In this document: positions 8,319 to 16,889 of the stretch, piece after piece
How positions within the stretch are numbered: the first letter of the stretch is position 1
Layout: every line of letters starts with the position of its first letter
Source: Chryseobacterium sp. G0162
Lineage (GTDB): Bacteria > Bacteroidota > Bacteroidia > Flavobacteriales > Weeksellaceae
Direction: 5' to 3'
Assembly: GCF_003815715.1 (NCBI RefSeq)
Contig: NZ_CP033922.1
Location: forward strand, 2,820,001-2,884,000
Length of the DNA: 64,000 nt
The notes under the pieces: model-generated
Told to the model about the DNA's origin: nothing
The model's database searches: none
The model's input: the letters and a program-made list of their open reading frames with translations, nothing else
Made by a program: the position numbers and the translations under genes

Positions 8319-9839
8319 ATGAAAATAAATAACTTTTTAGAACTGAAAGACTTTCAAAAAATTATCATTGAAAATGAAAAAATAGAACTGGATGAATCAC
8401 TTTTGTCAAGAGTGAATGCAAGTTTTCAGTTTTTAAAGGAATTTTCAAAAAATAAAGTAATATACGGAGTGAATACCGGTTTTGGGCCAATGGCACAATT
8501 CAAGATCAGTGATGAGGATACTCACCAGCTTCAGTATAACCTGATAAGAAGCCACTCTTCCGGAATCGGAAACCCTTTGCCTTCCCAGGAAGTGAAAGCT
8601 TGTATGCTGGCCAGAATGAATACTTTATCATTAGGAAATTCAGGAGTGCATGAATCTGTTATTTATCTTCTTCAGGAATTAATCAACAGAGATATTACCC
8701 CATTAATTTTTGAACATGGAGGAGTAGGAGCAAGTGGTGACCTTGTCCAGCTGGCTCACCTTGCTTTGGTGCTAATAGGCGAAGGAGAAGTTTTCTATAA
8801 AGGAGAAAGAAAACTGACCAAAGAGGTTTTTGAAATCGAAGAGCTGAAACCAATTCAGGTGGAGATCCGTGAAGGACTTGCCCTGATGAACGGAACTTCC
8901 GTAATGTCAGGAATTGGTATTGTAAATGCTTATAAAGCAAATCAGTTAACAGATATTTCTATTAAGCTTTCTTGCGCCATTAATGAAATTGTTCAGGCTT
9001 ATGACGATCATTTATCAGAAGCATTAAACGGAACAAAAAGACACTACGGTCAGCAGAAAGTAGCAGAAAGAATGCGTGCTCACCTGGCTGACAGTAAGCT
9101 GATCAGAAAAAGAGCAGATCATCTGTATACCCATTTTGAAGAACAGGAAAAGGTATTCAAGGAAAAAGTACAGGAGTATTATTCTTTAAGATGTGTACCA
9201 CAGATTTTAGGTCCGGTATTAGATACATTAGAATATACGGAGAAAGTTCTTGAAAATGAGATCAATTCTGCCAATGATAACCCGATTATTAATGTAGAAG
9301 ATCAGCATGTTTACCACGGAGGAAATTTCCATGGAGACTACATTTCTCTGGAAATGGACAAATTAAAAATTGTGGTTACAAAACTTACAATGCTTGCAGA
9401 AAGACAGTTAAACTATCTTTTGAATGCTAAAATCAATGAAATTTTGCCTCCTTTTGTAAATTTAGGTAAATTAGGGTTCAATTTCGGAATGCAGGGCGTT
9501 CAGTTTACAGCAACATCTACTACAGCAGAAAGTCAAATGTTGTCAAATCCCATGTATGTTCACAGCATTCCAAATAATAATGACAATCAGGATGTGGTTA
9601 GTATGGGAACCAATGCTGCAGTAATCTGCAGAAAAGTAATTGAAAATGCTTTTGAAGTACTGGCGATTGAAGCGATTACCATTGTTCAGGCTATAGAATA
9701 TCTTGGTTTTCAGAATGAAATTTCATCGTCTACAAAAGAATTATACGATGAGATCAGAAAAATAATTCCTGCATTCTCAGATGATATGGTAATGTATCCG
9801 TATCTGGAGGAAGTAAAGAAATATTTAAAAGCAATGTAA
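8319..9839 (+). CDS. Tyrosine ammonia-lyase (histidine ammonia-lyase superfamily)
   Basis: Deaminates L-tyrosine to 4-coumarate, the expected aryl polyene starter. The MIO cofactor is made from A138-S139-G140 in GGVGASGDLVQL. Length is 506 residues. The sequence is very similar, as far as I can recall it, to the characterised Flavobacterium johnsoniae tyrosine ammonia-lyase, including VIYGVNTGFGPMAQ and HSIPNNNDNQD. The substrate-selectivity pair is S78-H79, which looks like histidine ammonia-lyase; the F. johnsoniae enzyme has the same pair yet prefers tyrosine. ATG at 8319 is preferred over the TTG one codon upstream. The position between a halogenase-like gene and a ketoreductase gene supports the pigment role. 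Automatic annotation would probably call it HutH. Confidence 0.9.
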   Translation: MKINNFLELKDFQKIIIENEKIELDESLLSRVNASFQFLKEFSKNKVIYGVNTGFGPMAQFKISDEDTHQLQYNLIRSHSSGIGNPLPSQEVKACMLARMNTLSLGNSGVHESVIYLLQELINRDITPLIFEHGGVGASGDLVQLAHLALVLIGEGEVFYKGERKLTKEVFEIEELKPIQVEIREGLALMNGTSVMSGIGIVNAYKANQLTDISIKLSCAINEIVQAYDDHLSEALNGTKRHYGQQKVAERMRAHLADSKLIRKRADHLYTHFEEQEKVFKEKVQEYYSLRCVPQILGPVLDTLEYTEKVLENEINSANDNPIINVEDQHVYHGGNFHGDYISLEMDKLKIVVTKLTMLAERQLNYLLNAKINEILPPFVNLGKLGFNFGMQGVQFTATSTTAESQMLSNPMYVHSIPNNNDNQDVVSMGTNAAVICRKVIENAFEVLAIEAITIVQAIEYLGFQNEISSSTKELYDEIRKIIPAFSDDMVMYPYLEEVKKYLKAM

Positions 9840-9918
9840 CTATTAACAATAGTAGATTGTCTATAAAAAAGAAAAACAAGGTAACTTAAAAAAACTAAAA
9901 CAAAATAAACACTAACGC

Positions 9919-10650
9919 ATGAAATGTGCAATTGTAACAGGTGGCTCCAGAGGAATCGGGAGAGCAATCTGTATAAAACTGGCTGAAGAGAAGACTTACC
10001 ACATACTCATTAACTACACTTCCAATGAAGCTGCGGCAAAGGAAACTTTGGCTCAAGTTGAAGAATTGGGGGCTACAGGAGAAATTCTTAAATTTGATGT
10101 AGGAAATACCGAAGAAGTACGGCAGATATTAACAGCATGGCAGGACAATAATCCTGAAGCTTTGGTAGAAGTTATCGTTAACAACGCTGGAATTACAAGA
10201 GACGGTTTATTTATGTGGATGCAGAAAGAAGACTGGAATACCGTAATCAATACAAGTTTAGATGGCTTCTTCAATGTTACTAATTTCTTTATTCAAAAGC
10301 TGCTTCGCAACAAATACGGAAGAATCATCAATATGGTTTCAGTATCCGGAGTAAAAGGAACGGCCGGTCAGACCAATTATTCTGCCGCTAAAGGAGCGTT
10401 GGTAGGTGCTACAAAAGCTCTTGCTCAGGAAGTTGCTAAGAGAAATATTACGGTAAATGCGGTCGCTCCAGGATTTATCAGAACAGATATGACTCAGGAG
10501 TTTAATGAAGATGAATTGAAGGCAATGATTCCTGCCAACCGGTTTGGAGAAGCAGAAGAGGTTGCAGATCTTGTCGCATTTTTAGCTTCCAGGAAATCGT
10601 CATACATCACAGAAGAAGTGATTAATATTAACGGTGGAATTTACTCGTAA
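9919..10650 (+). CDS. 3-oxoacyl-ACP reductase (FabG-like, short-chain dehydrogenase)
   Basis: NAD(P)H-dependent reduction of the 3-keto group after each polyene elongation step. All short-chain dehydrogenase elements are present: TGGSRGIG (residues 7-14) for the cofactor, NNAG, the catalytic serine in VSVSG, and Y154-S-A-A-K158. The ending EEVININGGIYS is typical of FabG. Length of 243 residues is normal. It lies 79 bases after the ammonia-lyase gene and is followed by a CAATGT-type inverted repeat and a ketosynthase. It corresponds in role to the ketoreductase of aryl polyene type II systems (ApeQ). A housekeeping fatty acid role is less likely given the neighbours. Confidence 0.88.
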   Translation: MKCAIVTGGSRGIGRAICIKLAEEKTYHILINYTSNEAAAKETLAQVEELGATGEILKFDVGNTEEVRQILTAWQDNNPEALVEVIVNNAGITRDGLFMWMQKEDWNTVINTSLDGFFNVTNFFIQKLLRNKYGRIINMVSVSGVKGTAGQTNYSAAKGALVGATKALAQEVAKRNITVNAVAPGFIRTDMTQEFNEDELKAMIPANRFGEAEEVADLVAFLASRKSSYITEEVININGGIYS

Positions 10651-10655
10651 ATAAT

Positions 10656-10742
10656 CTAACAATATACCAATGTACCAGTGTACCAATGTTGATTGGATCC
10701 CAATGAAAATATTGTTACATTGCTAGACTGATACATTGTTAA
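10656..10742. repeat. CAATGT/ACATTG inverted repeat, site 1
   Basis: The left arm contains several TACCAATG/TACCAGTG words and the right arm answers with ACATTG and GATACATTGTTA, so the segment can fold into a long imperfect hairpin. The same words occur at 12267-12316, 26108-26178 and 26459-26536, all within the pigment cluster. Confidence 0.7.
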
Positions 10743-10757
10743 ATTCAATATATACAA

Positions 10758-11978
10758 ATGGAAAATAGGGTTGTAATTACCGGAATGGGAATTTATTCCT
10801 GCATCGGGACGTCTTTAGAAGAGGTCAGGGAATCCCTATATCAAGGAAAATCCGGTATTGTTTTAGATCAGGATAGAAAAGAGTTCGGTTTCAGATCAGG
10901 ACTTACAGGAGTAGTTCCAAAACCTGATTTAAAGAATCTCCTGAACAGACGCCAGCGTGTAAGCATGGGAGAAGAAAGTGAATATGCTTATCTTGCTACC
11001 CTTGATGCCCTGAAACAGGCCAATCTTGATGAAACTTTTTTAGATGCCCATGAAGTGGGGATTTTATATGGAAATGACAGTGTTTCCCAAGCAGTGGTAG
11101 AATCTATCGACATTGCAAGGGAAAAGAAAGATACTACATTGATGGGATCAGGAGCGATCTTTAAATCAATGAACTCAACAGTAACGATGAACCTTTCTAC
11201 GATCTTTAAACTAAAAGGGATCAATCTTACCATCAGTGCAGCCTGTGCAAGTGGTTCACATTCCTTAGGGCTTGCTTACATGATGATTAAGAACGGTTTT
11301 CAGGATATGATCATTTGTGGTGGGGCTCAGGAAACCAACAAATACTCTATGGCAAGCTTTGATGGATTAGGTGTTTTTTCAGCAAGAGAGGAAGACCCTA
11401 CAAAAGCATCAAGACCTTTCGATGCCGGAAGAGACGGCTTGATTCCGAGTGGAGGAGCCGCTTCTTTAATCGTTGAGAGTCTGGAATCTGCCCAAAGAAG
11501 AGGAGCTCCTATCATTGCTGAAATCATAGGATATGGTTTTTCATCCAATGGCGGACATATTTCAACTCCAAATGTTGACGGACCGGCTTTAGCGATGGAT
11601 AGAGCTTTGAAACAATCCGGATTGAAAGCTTCAGACATCGATTATATTAACGCTCATGCTACTTCTACTCCAATTGGTGACGCCAATGAAGCGAAAGCTA
11701 TCTATGAGATTTTTGGAAGCGAAGTTCCTGTAAGCTCTACGAAATCCATGACGGGACACGAGTGCTGGATGGCTGGTGCAAGTGAAGTTATTTACTCAAT
11801 TCTGATGATGCAGAATGATTTTGTAGCTCCGAATATTAACCTGGAAAATCCTGATAATGAGGCTCAAAAGATAAATTTAGTCTCCAAAACAAAAAATCAA
11901 AAAATTGATGTATTTTTGTCGAATTCTTTTGGGTTCGGGGGAACCAATTCTGCATTAATAGTTAAAAAATTTGATTAA
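10758..11978 (+). CDS. Beta-ketoacyl-ACP synthase (KAS I/II type), flexirubin cluster
   Basis: Decarboxylative condensing enzyme with a complete catalytic set: the nucleophile C163 in ISAACASGSHS, the first histidine in NAHATSTPIGD, and the second in SMTGHECWM. The C-terminal SNSFGFGGTNSAL is the usual glycine-rich end. Length of 406 residues is standard for FabF/FabB. It is one of three full ketosynthases with intact active sites of the KAS I/II type in the cluster, along with genes at 24905 and 27084. It stands directly before an ACP gene with only 4 bases between stop and start. Which chain it extends (polyene or resorcinol side chain) cannot be read from sequence. Confidence 0.88.
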   Translation: MENRVVITGMGIYSCIGTSLEEVRESLYQGKSGIVLDQDRKEFGFRSGLTGVVPKPDLKNLLNRRQRVSMGEESEYAYLATLDALKQANLDETFLDAHEVGILYGNDSVSQAVVESIDIAREKKDTTLMGSGAIFKSMNSTVTMNLSTIFKLKGINLTISAACASGSHSLGLAYMMIKNGFQDMIICGGAQETNKYSMASFDGLGVFSAREEDPTKASRPFDAGRDGLIPSGGAASLIVESLESAQRRGAPIIAEIIGYGFSSNGGHISTPNVDGPALAMDRALKQSGLKASDIDYINAHATSTPIGDANEAKAIYEIFGSEVPVSSTKSMTGHECWMAGASEVIYSILMMQNDFVAPNINLENPDNEAQKINLVSKTKNQKIDVFLSNSFGFGGTNSALIVKKFD

Positions 11979-11982
11979 AAAC

Positions 11983-12237
11983 ATGGAAAGGGAAAAAATT
12001 GTTGCTATTGTTAATGATTTTCTGGTTAACGAATTTGAAGTTGACGGAGATGAAATCAGTAATGATGCCAACCTTAAAAATACACTAGGACTAGACAGCT
12101 TGGATTATATTGACATGGTCGTAGTGATTGAATCCAATTTCGGAGTGAAATTAGGAGAAGCAGACTTCAAGAAAATGGTAACATTTGATGATTTCTACAC
12201 AACGATTGAAAATAAGATCGTTGCAAAAAACGCATAG
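11983..12237 (+). CDS. Acyl carrier protein, block A
   Basis: Small acidic carrier of 84 residues that holds intermediates as thioesters on phosphopantetheine. The attachment serine is S39 in GLDSLDYIDM. ATG at 11983 is chosen over the TTG at 11971, which would overlap the ketosynthase gene and add four residues with no family support. It is followed by a perfect-arm inverted repeat. Together with the ACP at 26189 it gives the cluster two carriers, as in known aryl polyene systems. Its partner enzymes are presumably the adjacent ketosynthase and the ligase. Confidence 0.92.
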   Translation: MEREKIVAIVNDFLVNEFEVDGDEISNDANLKNTLGLDSLDYIDMVVVIESNFGVKLGEADFKKMVTFDDFYTTIENKIVAKNA

Positions 12238-12266
12238 TTATTAAATAATCTATATTCCTTACAATG

Positions 12267-12316
12267 TACCAATGTAATAATAGAAGAGGATACTCAGAGA
12301 TATTGTTACATTGGTA
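12267..12316. repeat. CAATGT/ACATTG inverted repeat, site 2
   Basis: TACCAATGTAA at 12267-12277 is exactly the reverse complement of TTACATTGGTA at 12306-12316, with a 28-base loop. It lies just after the ACP gene. It could act as a transcript-end or processing hairpin, but no T run follows, so it is not a classical terminator. Confidence 0.75.
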
Positions 12317-12342
12317 CTCTTTTATATTAGCAAACTGTATGT

Positions 12343-13227
12343 ATGAACAAGTGGAAAGGTAAATCTAAAGGGACGGTGCTGGGCTACAGGATATTCGTCT
12401 GGTGTATTAGAAATATCGGAATCAGAAGTTCATATCTCGTATTGTACCTTGTGGCTGCTTATTACGTTCTGTTTCAGAAAAAAAGCAACCAATACATTCT
12501 CTATTATTTCCAAAAAAGACTGAATTTCAGCTATTGGAAGGCTAAGCGCTCTATTTTTAAAAGCTATTTCACCTTCGGACAGGTTCTGATCGATAAAACG
12601 GCTATTTCTGCAGGTTTGAGAGAGAAATATACCTATGAATTTGATGGTATTGAAAACCTGAGAAATCTTTTGGCTGCTAAGAAAGGTGGAGTTCTTATCA
12701 GTGCTCACATCGGAAATTTTGAAGTAGCAGAGCATTTCTTTGCAGACATTGATTTTGACTGTCAAATTAACCTCGTCACTACAGATCAGGAAGTTACCGT
12801 CATCAAGGAATATCTGGAGAGTGTTTCTGTAAAAAAGAGTACTATTAAATTCATCTATGTCAAAGAAGATATGTCGCATATCTTTGAGATCAATCAGGCT
12901 TTGTCCAATAATGAACTGATCTGTTTTACGGGAGACCGTTACTTTGAAGGATCAAAATTTCTGGAAGCCGAATTATTAGGAAAAAGTGCCAAATTTCCGG
13001 CCGGACCATTCCTCATTGCTTCCCGTTTGGGAGTACCTGTGGTATATGTTTATGTGATGAAAGAAAAGAACCTTCATTACCATTTGTATGCACGAGTAGC
13101 ACAGAATATCAAGAACCGGGATTCTCAGGGGCTTTTACAGTCTTACGTTCAGAATCTTGAAACCATGCTTAAAAAATATCCGCTTCAATGGTTTAATTAT
13201 TTTGATTTTTGGGATGATGTTGATTAA
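12343..13227 (+). CDS. LpxL/HtrB-type acyltransferase
   Basis: Membrane-associated acyltransferase of the lipid A lauroyl acyltransferase family, 294 residues. The HxxxxE catalytic motif is H122-I-G-N-F-E127 within SAHIGNFEVAEHFF. One hydrophobic N-terminal segment (about residues 20-45) would anchor it in the inner membrane. Known members move an acyl chain from ACP to a lipid acceptor. In this cluster it is a candidate for joining the ACP-bound aryl polyene to the dialkylresorcinol, or for another acylation step in pigment maturation. Such acyltransferases are a regular part of flexirubin and aryl polyene loci. Confidence 0.82.
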   Translation: MNKWKGKSKGTVLGYRIFVWCIRNIGIRSSYLVLYLVAAYYVLFQKKSNQYILYYFQKRLNFSYWKAKRSIFKSYFTFGQVLIDKTAISAGLREKYTYEFDGIENLRNLLAAKKGGVLISAHIGNFEVAEHFFADIDFDCQINLVTTDQEVTVIKEYLESVSVKKSTIKFIYVKEDMSHIFEINQALSNNELICFTGDRYFEGSKFLEAELLGKSAKFPAGPFLIASRLGVPVVYVYVMKEKNLHYHLYARVAQNIKNRDSQGLLQSYVQNLETMLKKYPLQWFNYFDFWDDVD

Positions 13228-13378
13228 TTTTTCTATTTTTATTCCCTAAAAACTAATAAAAACTCAAAAATATTAAGGAAGTGAAATTCAAAAATGATAT
13301 TGTTCAAATAGGATTTTCCTGTACAATAATCATAAAATAATATCCAAATTTCTTAATTTAAAAAAAGCACATCCTCCT

Positions 13379-14896
13379 TTGAAAAAAGAATATGACATAC
13401 TTGTAATCGGCAGCGGATTGGGAGGTCTTGTTTCAGCTCTTGTTTTAGCGAAAGAAGGCCTGAAGGTTTGCGTGCTGGAAAAAAACAATCAGTATGGAGG
13501 TAATCTTCAGACTTTTTCAAGAGATAAGCTTATTTTTGATACAGGAGTGCATTATTTGGGTGGCCTTTCAAAAGGGCAGAACCTGCACCGTTTTTTCTCC
13601 TATCTTGAGATTATGGATGATCTGGAACTTCAGCAAATGGATGAGGACGGGTATGACAGAATTTCCTTTGGAGATGATGCTGTTGAATATCCGCATGCTC
13701 AAGGCTATCAAAACTTTGTAGAACAATTATCGGTCTGTTTTCCTGAGGAAAAAGAAAATCTTGAAAATTATTGTGAAGAGATTCAATATGTATGCAGCCA
13801 GTTTCCAAGGTATCATGTAGTAGGAAAGGATAATTACAATGAGGAGATCCTGCATTTAAATACCAAAAGATTCGTTGAATCTGTAACCCAGAATAAAAAA
13901 CTTCAGGCAGTCTTATTAGGATCTAATTTCCTGTATGCCGGAGATTCGGAAAACGTTCCTTTTTACGTTCATGCTTTAACGGTGAATTCTTACATACAAA
14001 GTGCCTATAAATGTGTAAAAGGAGGGAGTCAGATATCCAGATTGCTCATTCGAAAACTTCGTCAGTATGGGGCTGAAGTTCACAAACATTCAGAAGTTTC
14101 TGAATTTATTTTTAATGGAAATAATACACTGACTTCTGTAAAGACAAAGACAGGGAAAGAATATGCCGCAAAGAAGTTTATTTCCAATATTGAAATTCGT
14201 TCTGCCATTAAGCTGATTGGAGAAGAAAGACTGAAAAAATCTTTTCTGAACAGAGTTTTAAGTTGGCAGCCGGTTTCCTCATGTTTCAGTGTTTACATTG
14301 TTTTAAAACCTCATTGCCTACCGAATTTTAATTATAATATTTATCATTATTCCTCAGAAGAGCAGGTTTGGAACGCCTATCGTTATCATAAACAAGCCTG
14401 GCCGGAGACGTATATGCTTTCATCCACCCCCTCAAAACAAAATTCTGTTTTTGCAGAAAGTCTAACGGCTATTTCTTATATGGATTTTGATGAGGTTAAA
14501 CAATGGGAAAATACAGTCAATACCGTAGCTGATGAGCATGAAAGAGGAAAACAGTATGAAGGCTTCAAGCTGGAAAAGACTGAAAAAATGATTGACGCTC
14601 TGGAAAAGAAAATTCCGGGTTTGAGACATGCTATCCAACGAATATATACCTCTTCTCCCTTATCTTACCGGGATTATATCGGAAGTTTTGAAGGAAATAT
14701 GTACGGGTATATGAAAAACTCAGAGAATCCTCTGAAAACCATGGTTTCTCCCCGTACAAAAATTGATAATCTGTTTCTTACAGGTCAATCTGTGAATATG
14801 CACGGAATTTTGGGAGTAACCATAGGTGCATTCAATACCTGTGCTGAAATTCTGGGAAAAGAAACGATTGACAGTCGCTTGCACTCAATGACTTAA
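13379..14896 (+). CDS. FAD-dependent oxidoreductase, phytoene desaturase/retinol saturase-like
   Basis: Flavoprotein of 505 residues with an N-terminal dinucleotide fold (VIGSGLGGLVSALVLA, from about residue 8) and a C-terminal FAD-binding stretch around FLTGQSVNMHGILGVTIGA. This is the architecture of carotenoid desaturases and all-trans-retinol 13,14-reductase-like proteins. The start is TTG at 13379, since no ATG precedes the dinucleotide fold. It precedes the Ntn-hydrolase lipoprotein gene by 11 bases, so the two are probably cotranscribed. Acting on a conjugated polyene would fit the family, but the actual redox step is unknown. Confidence 0.78.
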   Translation: MKKEYDILVIGSGLGGLVSALVLAKEGLKVCVLEKNNQYGGNLQTFSRDKLIFDTGVHYLGGLSKGQNLHRFFSYLEIMDDLELQQMDEDGYDRISFGDDAVEYPHAQGYQNFVEQLSVCFPEEKENLENYCEEIQYVCSQFPRYHVVGKDNYNEEILHLNTKRFVESVTQNKKLQAVLLGSNFLYAGDSENVPFYVHALTVNSYIQSAYKCVKGGSQISRLLIRKLRQYGAEVHKHSEVSEFIFNGNNTLTSVKTKTGKEYAAKKFISNIEIRSAIKLIGEERLKKSFLNRVLSWQPVSSCFSVYIVLKPHCLPNFNYNIYHYSSEEQVWNAYRYHKQAWPETYMLSSTPSKQNSVFAESLTAISYMDFDEVKQWENTVNTVADEHERGKQYEGFKLEKTEKMIDALEKKIPGLRHAIQRIYTSSPLSYRDYIGSFEGNMYGYMKNSENPLKTMVSPRTKIDNLFLTGQSVNMHGILGVTIGAFNTCAEILGKETIDSRLHSMT

Positions 14897-14907
14897 TTAA
14901 GACAATC

Positions 14908-16599
14908 GTGAAAAAAACTAATATCCAACATCTGTCATATAAAAGGGTTCTTATCTCCTTCCTTTTTTTCTTTCTCCTGAGCTCTTGTGGAGTATCAAAA
15001 TCTATTCATCACCTTCCTGATGTCAAACAATATGCATTAGAAATTCCGAAGGTTACCAGGATCAATGACAGTACCTTTAGCTATAATCAAAATGTTCTCA
15101 CCAAAAATAAACAACAGCTTTGGGAGCTTTATATTAAAGGAAACCCTTTGCAATTAGGGTATAACAACGGAGCGTTAACTCAGGATCTGATGCAGAAGCA
15201 GGAGGAAATTTTCTTCTCCAAAGTAGAAGGCTTTGTTCCTTCAAAATTTAAGCAGAAACTTTTAAATACCTTCTTAAAGTGGTACAATCGTAAAATGTAT
15301 CTCAATGTAAGAGAAGATTATCAGGCAGAATTGTATGGGTTGTCACAATACTCATCTGATCGGTATGATTTTATTGCACCAAGATATCTGAGAAATCTGT
15401 ATCTGCATGGAGCTCATGATATTGGGCATGCGATGCAGGATCTTGCGATGGTAGGTTGTACTTCTCTGGCGGTCTGGAACGAGAATACGGAAGATGGGAA
15501 TATGCTGATCGGAAGAAACTTCGATTTTTACGTAGGAGACGAGTTTGCCCAAAATAAGCTGGTTGAATTTGTAGAACCGGAAGACGGATTTCCTTATATG
15601 TCAGTAAGCTGGCCGGGAATGATCGGTGTAGTTTCCGGAATGAATAAAGAGGGAATAACCGTAACGATCAATGCTGGAAAATCAAGGATTCCTCTGACGG
15701 CGAAAACACCTATTTCTCTGGTGACCAGAGAAATCCTGCAATATGCTAAAAACATAGATGAAGCGATTGCTATTGCTAAAAAAAGACATGTATTTGTTTC
15801 AGAATCCATTTTAGTAGGAAGTGCTCATGATAAAAATGCAATAATTATTGAAGTCTCACCGAAAAACTTCGGAGTATATAGAGTTCAAAACACAAGTAAA
15901 GTGCTTTGCACCAATCATTTTCAGTCTGATACTTATAAAGAGGATACTAAAAATAAAAAGCAGATTGAAGAGAGCCACTCGGCATACCGTTATGAAAAAT
16001 TACAGGAACTTTTACAGGAAGAAAAAAAGTTGAATCCAGAAAAAATAGCTGCTATTTTAAGAAACCGTTCCGGTTTAAAAGATAAAAGCATAGGTTATGG
16101 AAATGAGAAAGCTTTAAACCAACTTTTAGCTCATCATGCTGTTATATTTTCACCTGAAAAGAAACTGGCTTGGGTATCATCCAATCCCTATCAGTTAGGA
16201 GAATTTGTGTGCTATGATCTCAATGAAATATTTTCAGGCAAAACGTTACAGCCCGATAAATTCTCAAAGTCACAATTGAATATTCCGCGAGATCCTTTTG
16301 CAGATTCTGAAGAATTTGAAAGTTATGAATTGTATAGAATGCTGAGTAAAGAAATAATTGAGGCTACAGAAAAGAAGAATATGGAATTAACGGATGATTT
16401 TATTCCTTCTTATGAGTCTTTAAATCCGGATTTCTGGAAAGGATATTTTTTGGGTGGAAAATATTATTATCACAAAAAAGAATATTCAAAAGCAAAAATA
16501 GAATTTGAAAAGGCTCTTACCAAAGAAATAACGACTGTTCCGGATCAGAAAATGATTGAAAAATATCTTAATAAAACCAATAAAAAAATTAATAAATAA
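14908..16599 (+). CDS. C45/acyl-CoA:6-APA acyltransferase-like Ntn-hydrolase lipoprotein
   Basis: Predicted lipoprotein (lipobox LSSC with Cys27) carrying a C45-type Ntn-hydrolase domain. In that family self-cleavage exposes an N-terminal cysteine nucleophile; the candidate here is C184 in VGCTSLAVW, followed by the family-typical IGRNFDF and GVVSGMNKEGITVTINAG. Residues 1-183 would be the propeptide and anchor. The C-terminal part near 510-545 resembles a single TPR-like helix pair. The start codon is GTG at 14908. Known relatives cleave or form amide or ester acyl bonds, so it is another candidate for acyl transfer in pigment formation, but a periplasmic or outer-membrane site would suit a late step. 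Last gene of block A. Confidence 0.75.
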   Translation: MKKTNIQHLSYKRVLISFLFFFLLSSCGVSKSIHHLPDVKQYALEIPKVTRINDSTFSYNQNVLTKNKQQLWELYIKGNPLQLGYNNGALTQDLMQKQEEIFFSKVEGFVPSKFKQKLLNTFLKWYNRKMYLNVREDYQAELYGLSQYSSDRYDFIAPRYLRNLYLHGAHDIGHAMQDLAMVGCTSLAVWNENTEDGNMLIGRNFDFYVGDEFAQNKLVEFVEPEDGFPYMSVSWPGMIGVVSGMNKEGITVTINAGKSRIPLTAKTPISLVTREILQYAKNIDEAIAIAKKRHVFVSESILVGSAHDKNAIIIEVSPKNFGVYRVQNTSKVLCTNHFQSDTYKEDTKNKKQIEESHSAYRYEKLQELLQEEKKLNPEKIAAILRNRSGLKDKSIGYGNEKALNQLLAHHAVIFSPEKKLAWVSSNPYQLGEFVCYDLNEIFSGKTLQPDKFSKSQLNIPRDPFADSEEFESYELYRMLSKEIIEATEKKNMELTDDFIPSYESLNPDFWKGYFLGGKYYYHKKEYSKAKIEFEKALTKEITTVPDQKMIEKYLNKTNKKINK

Positions 16600-16889
16600 T
16601 TGAAATATTATTTATTAAATCATTACTTAATTTTTTATAAATATTCTCATAAAGTAAGCTAAAAATTCAATGAGTGAAAATTGGGAATACCTCCTAATGA
16701 TGGGAACCAAAAGATGATGGTGTCAAAATAATACAAAGGGTCTTATATTTAATTATTTTTAGTTTTTTATCGTTTTTTAAGATTTTGTTTGCTTGTATTT
16801 TTTGATTTTTTTAAACAAATATGTAACGTTTTAATATATTTCTCTACTAACTGAGTAATTGGAAATTAATATTTGTTAAAAAAAAACGT
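16600..16889. other. AT-rich gene-free spacer between block A and the M36 gene
   Basis: These 290 bases are very AT-rich and show no credible coding frame, terminator hairpin or repeat. A TATATTTC near 16836 is one base away from the TAnnTTTG element and might serve the M36 gene, but this is weak. Confidence 0.4.

Noticed and set aside
12430..12879. A 149-codon open frame on the minus strand
   Set aside because: It lies wholly antisense to the LpxL-type acyltransferase gene, whose protein has clear motifs; the antisense product resembles nothing.
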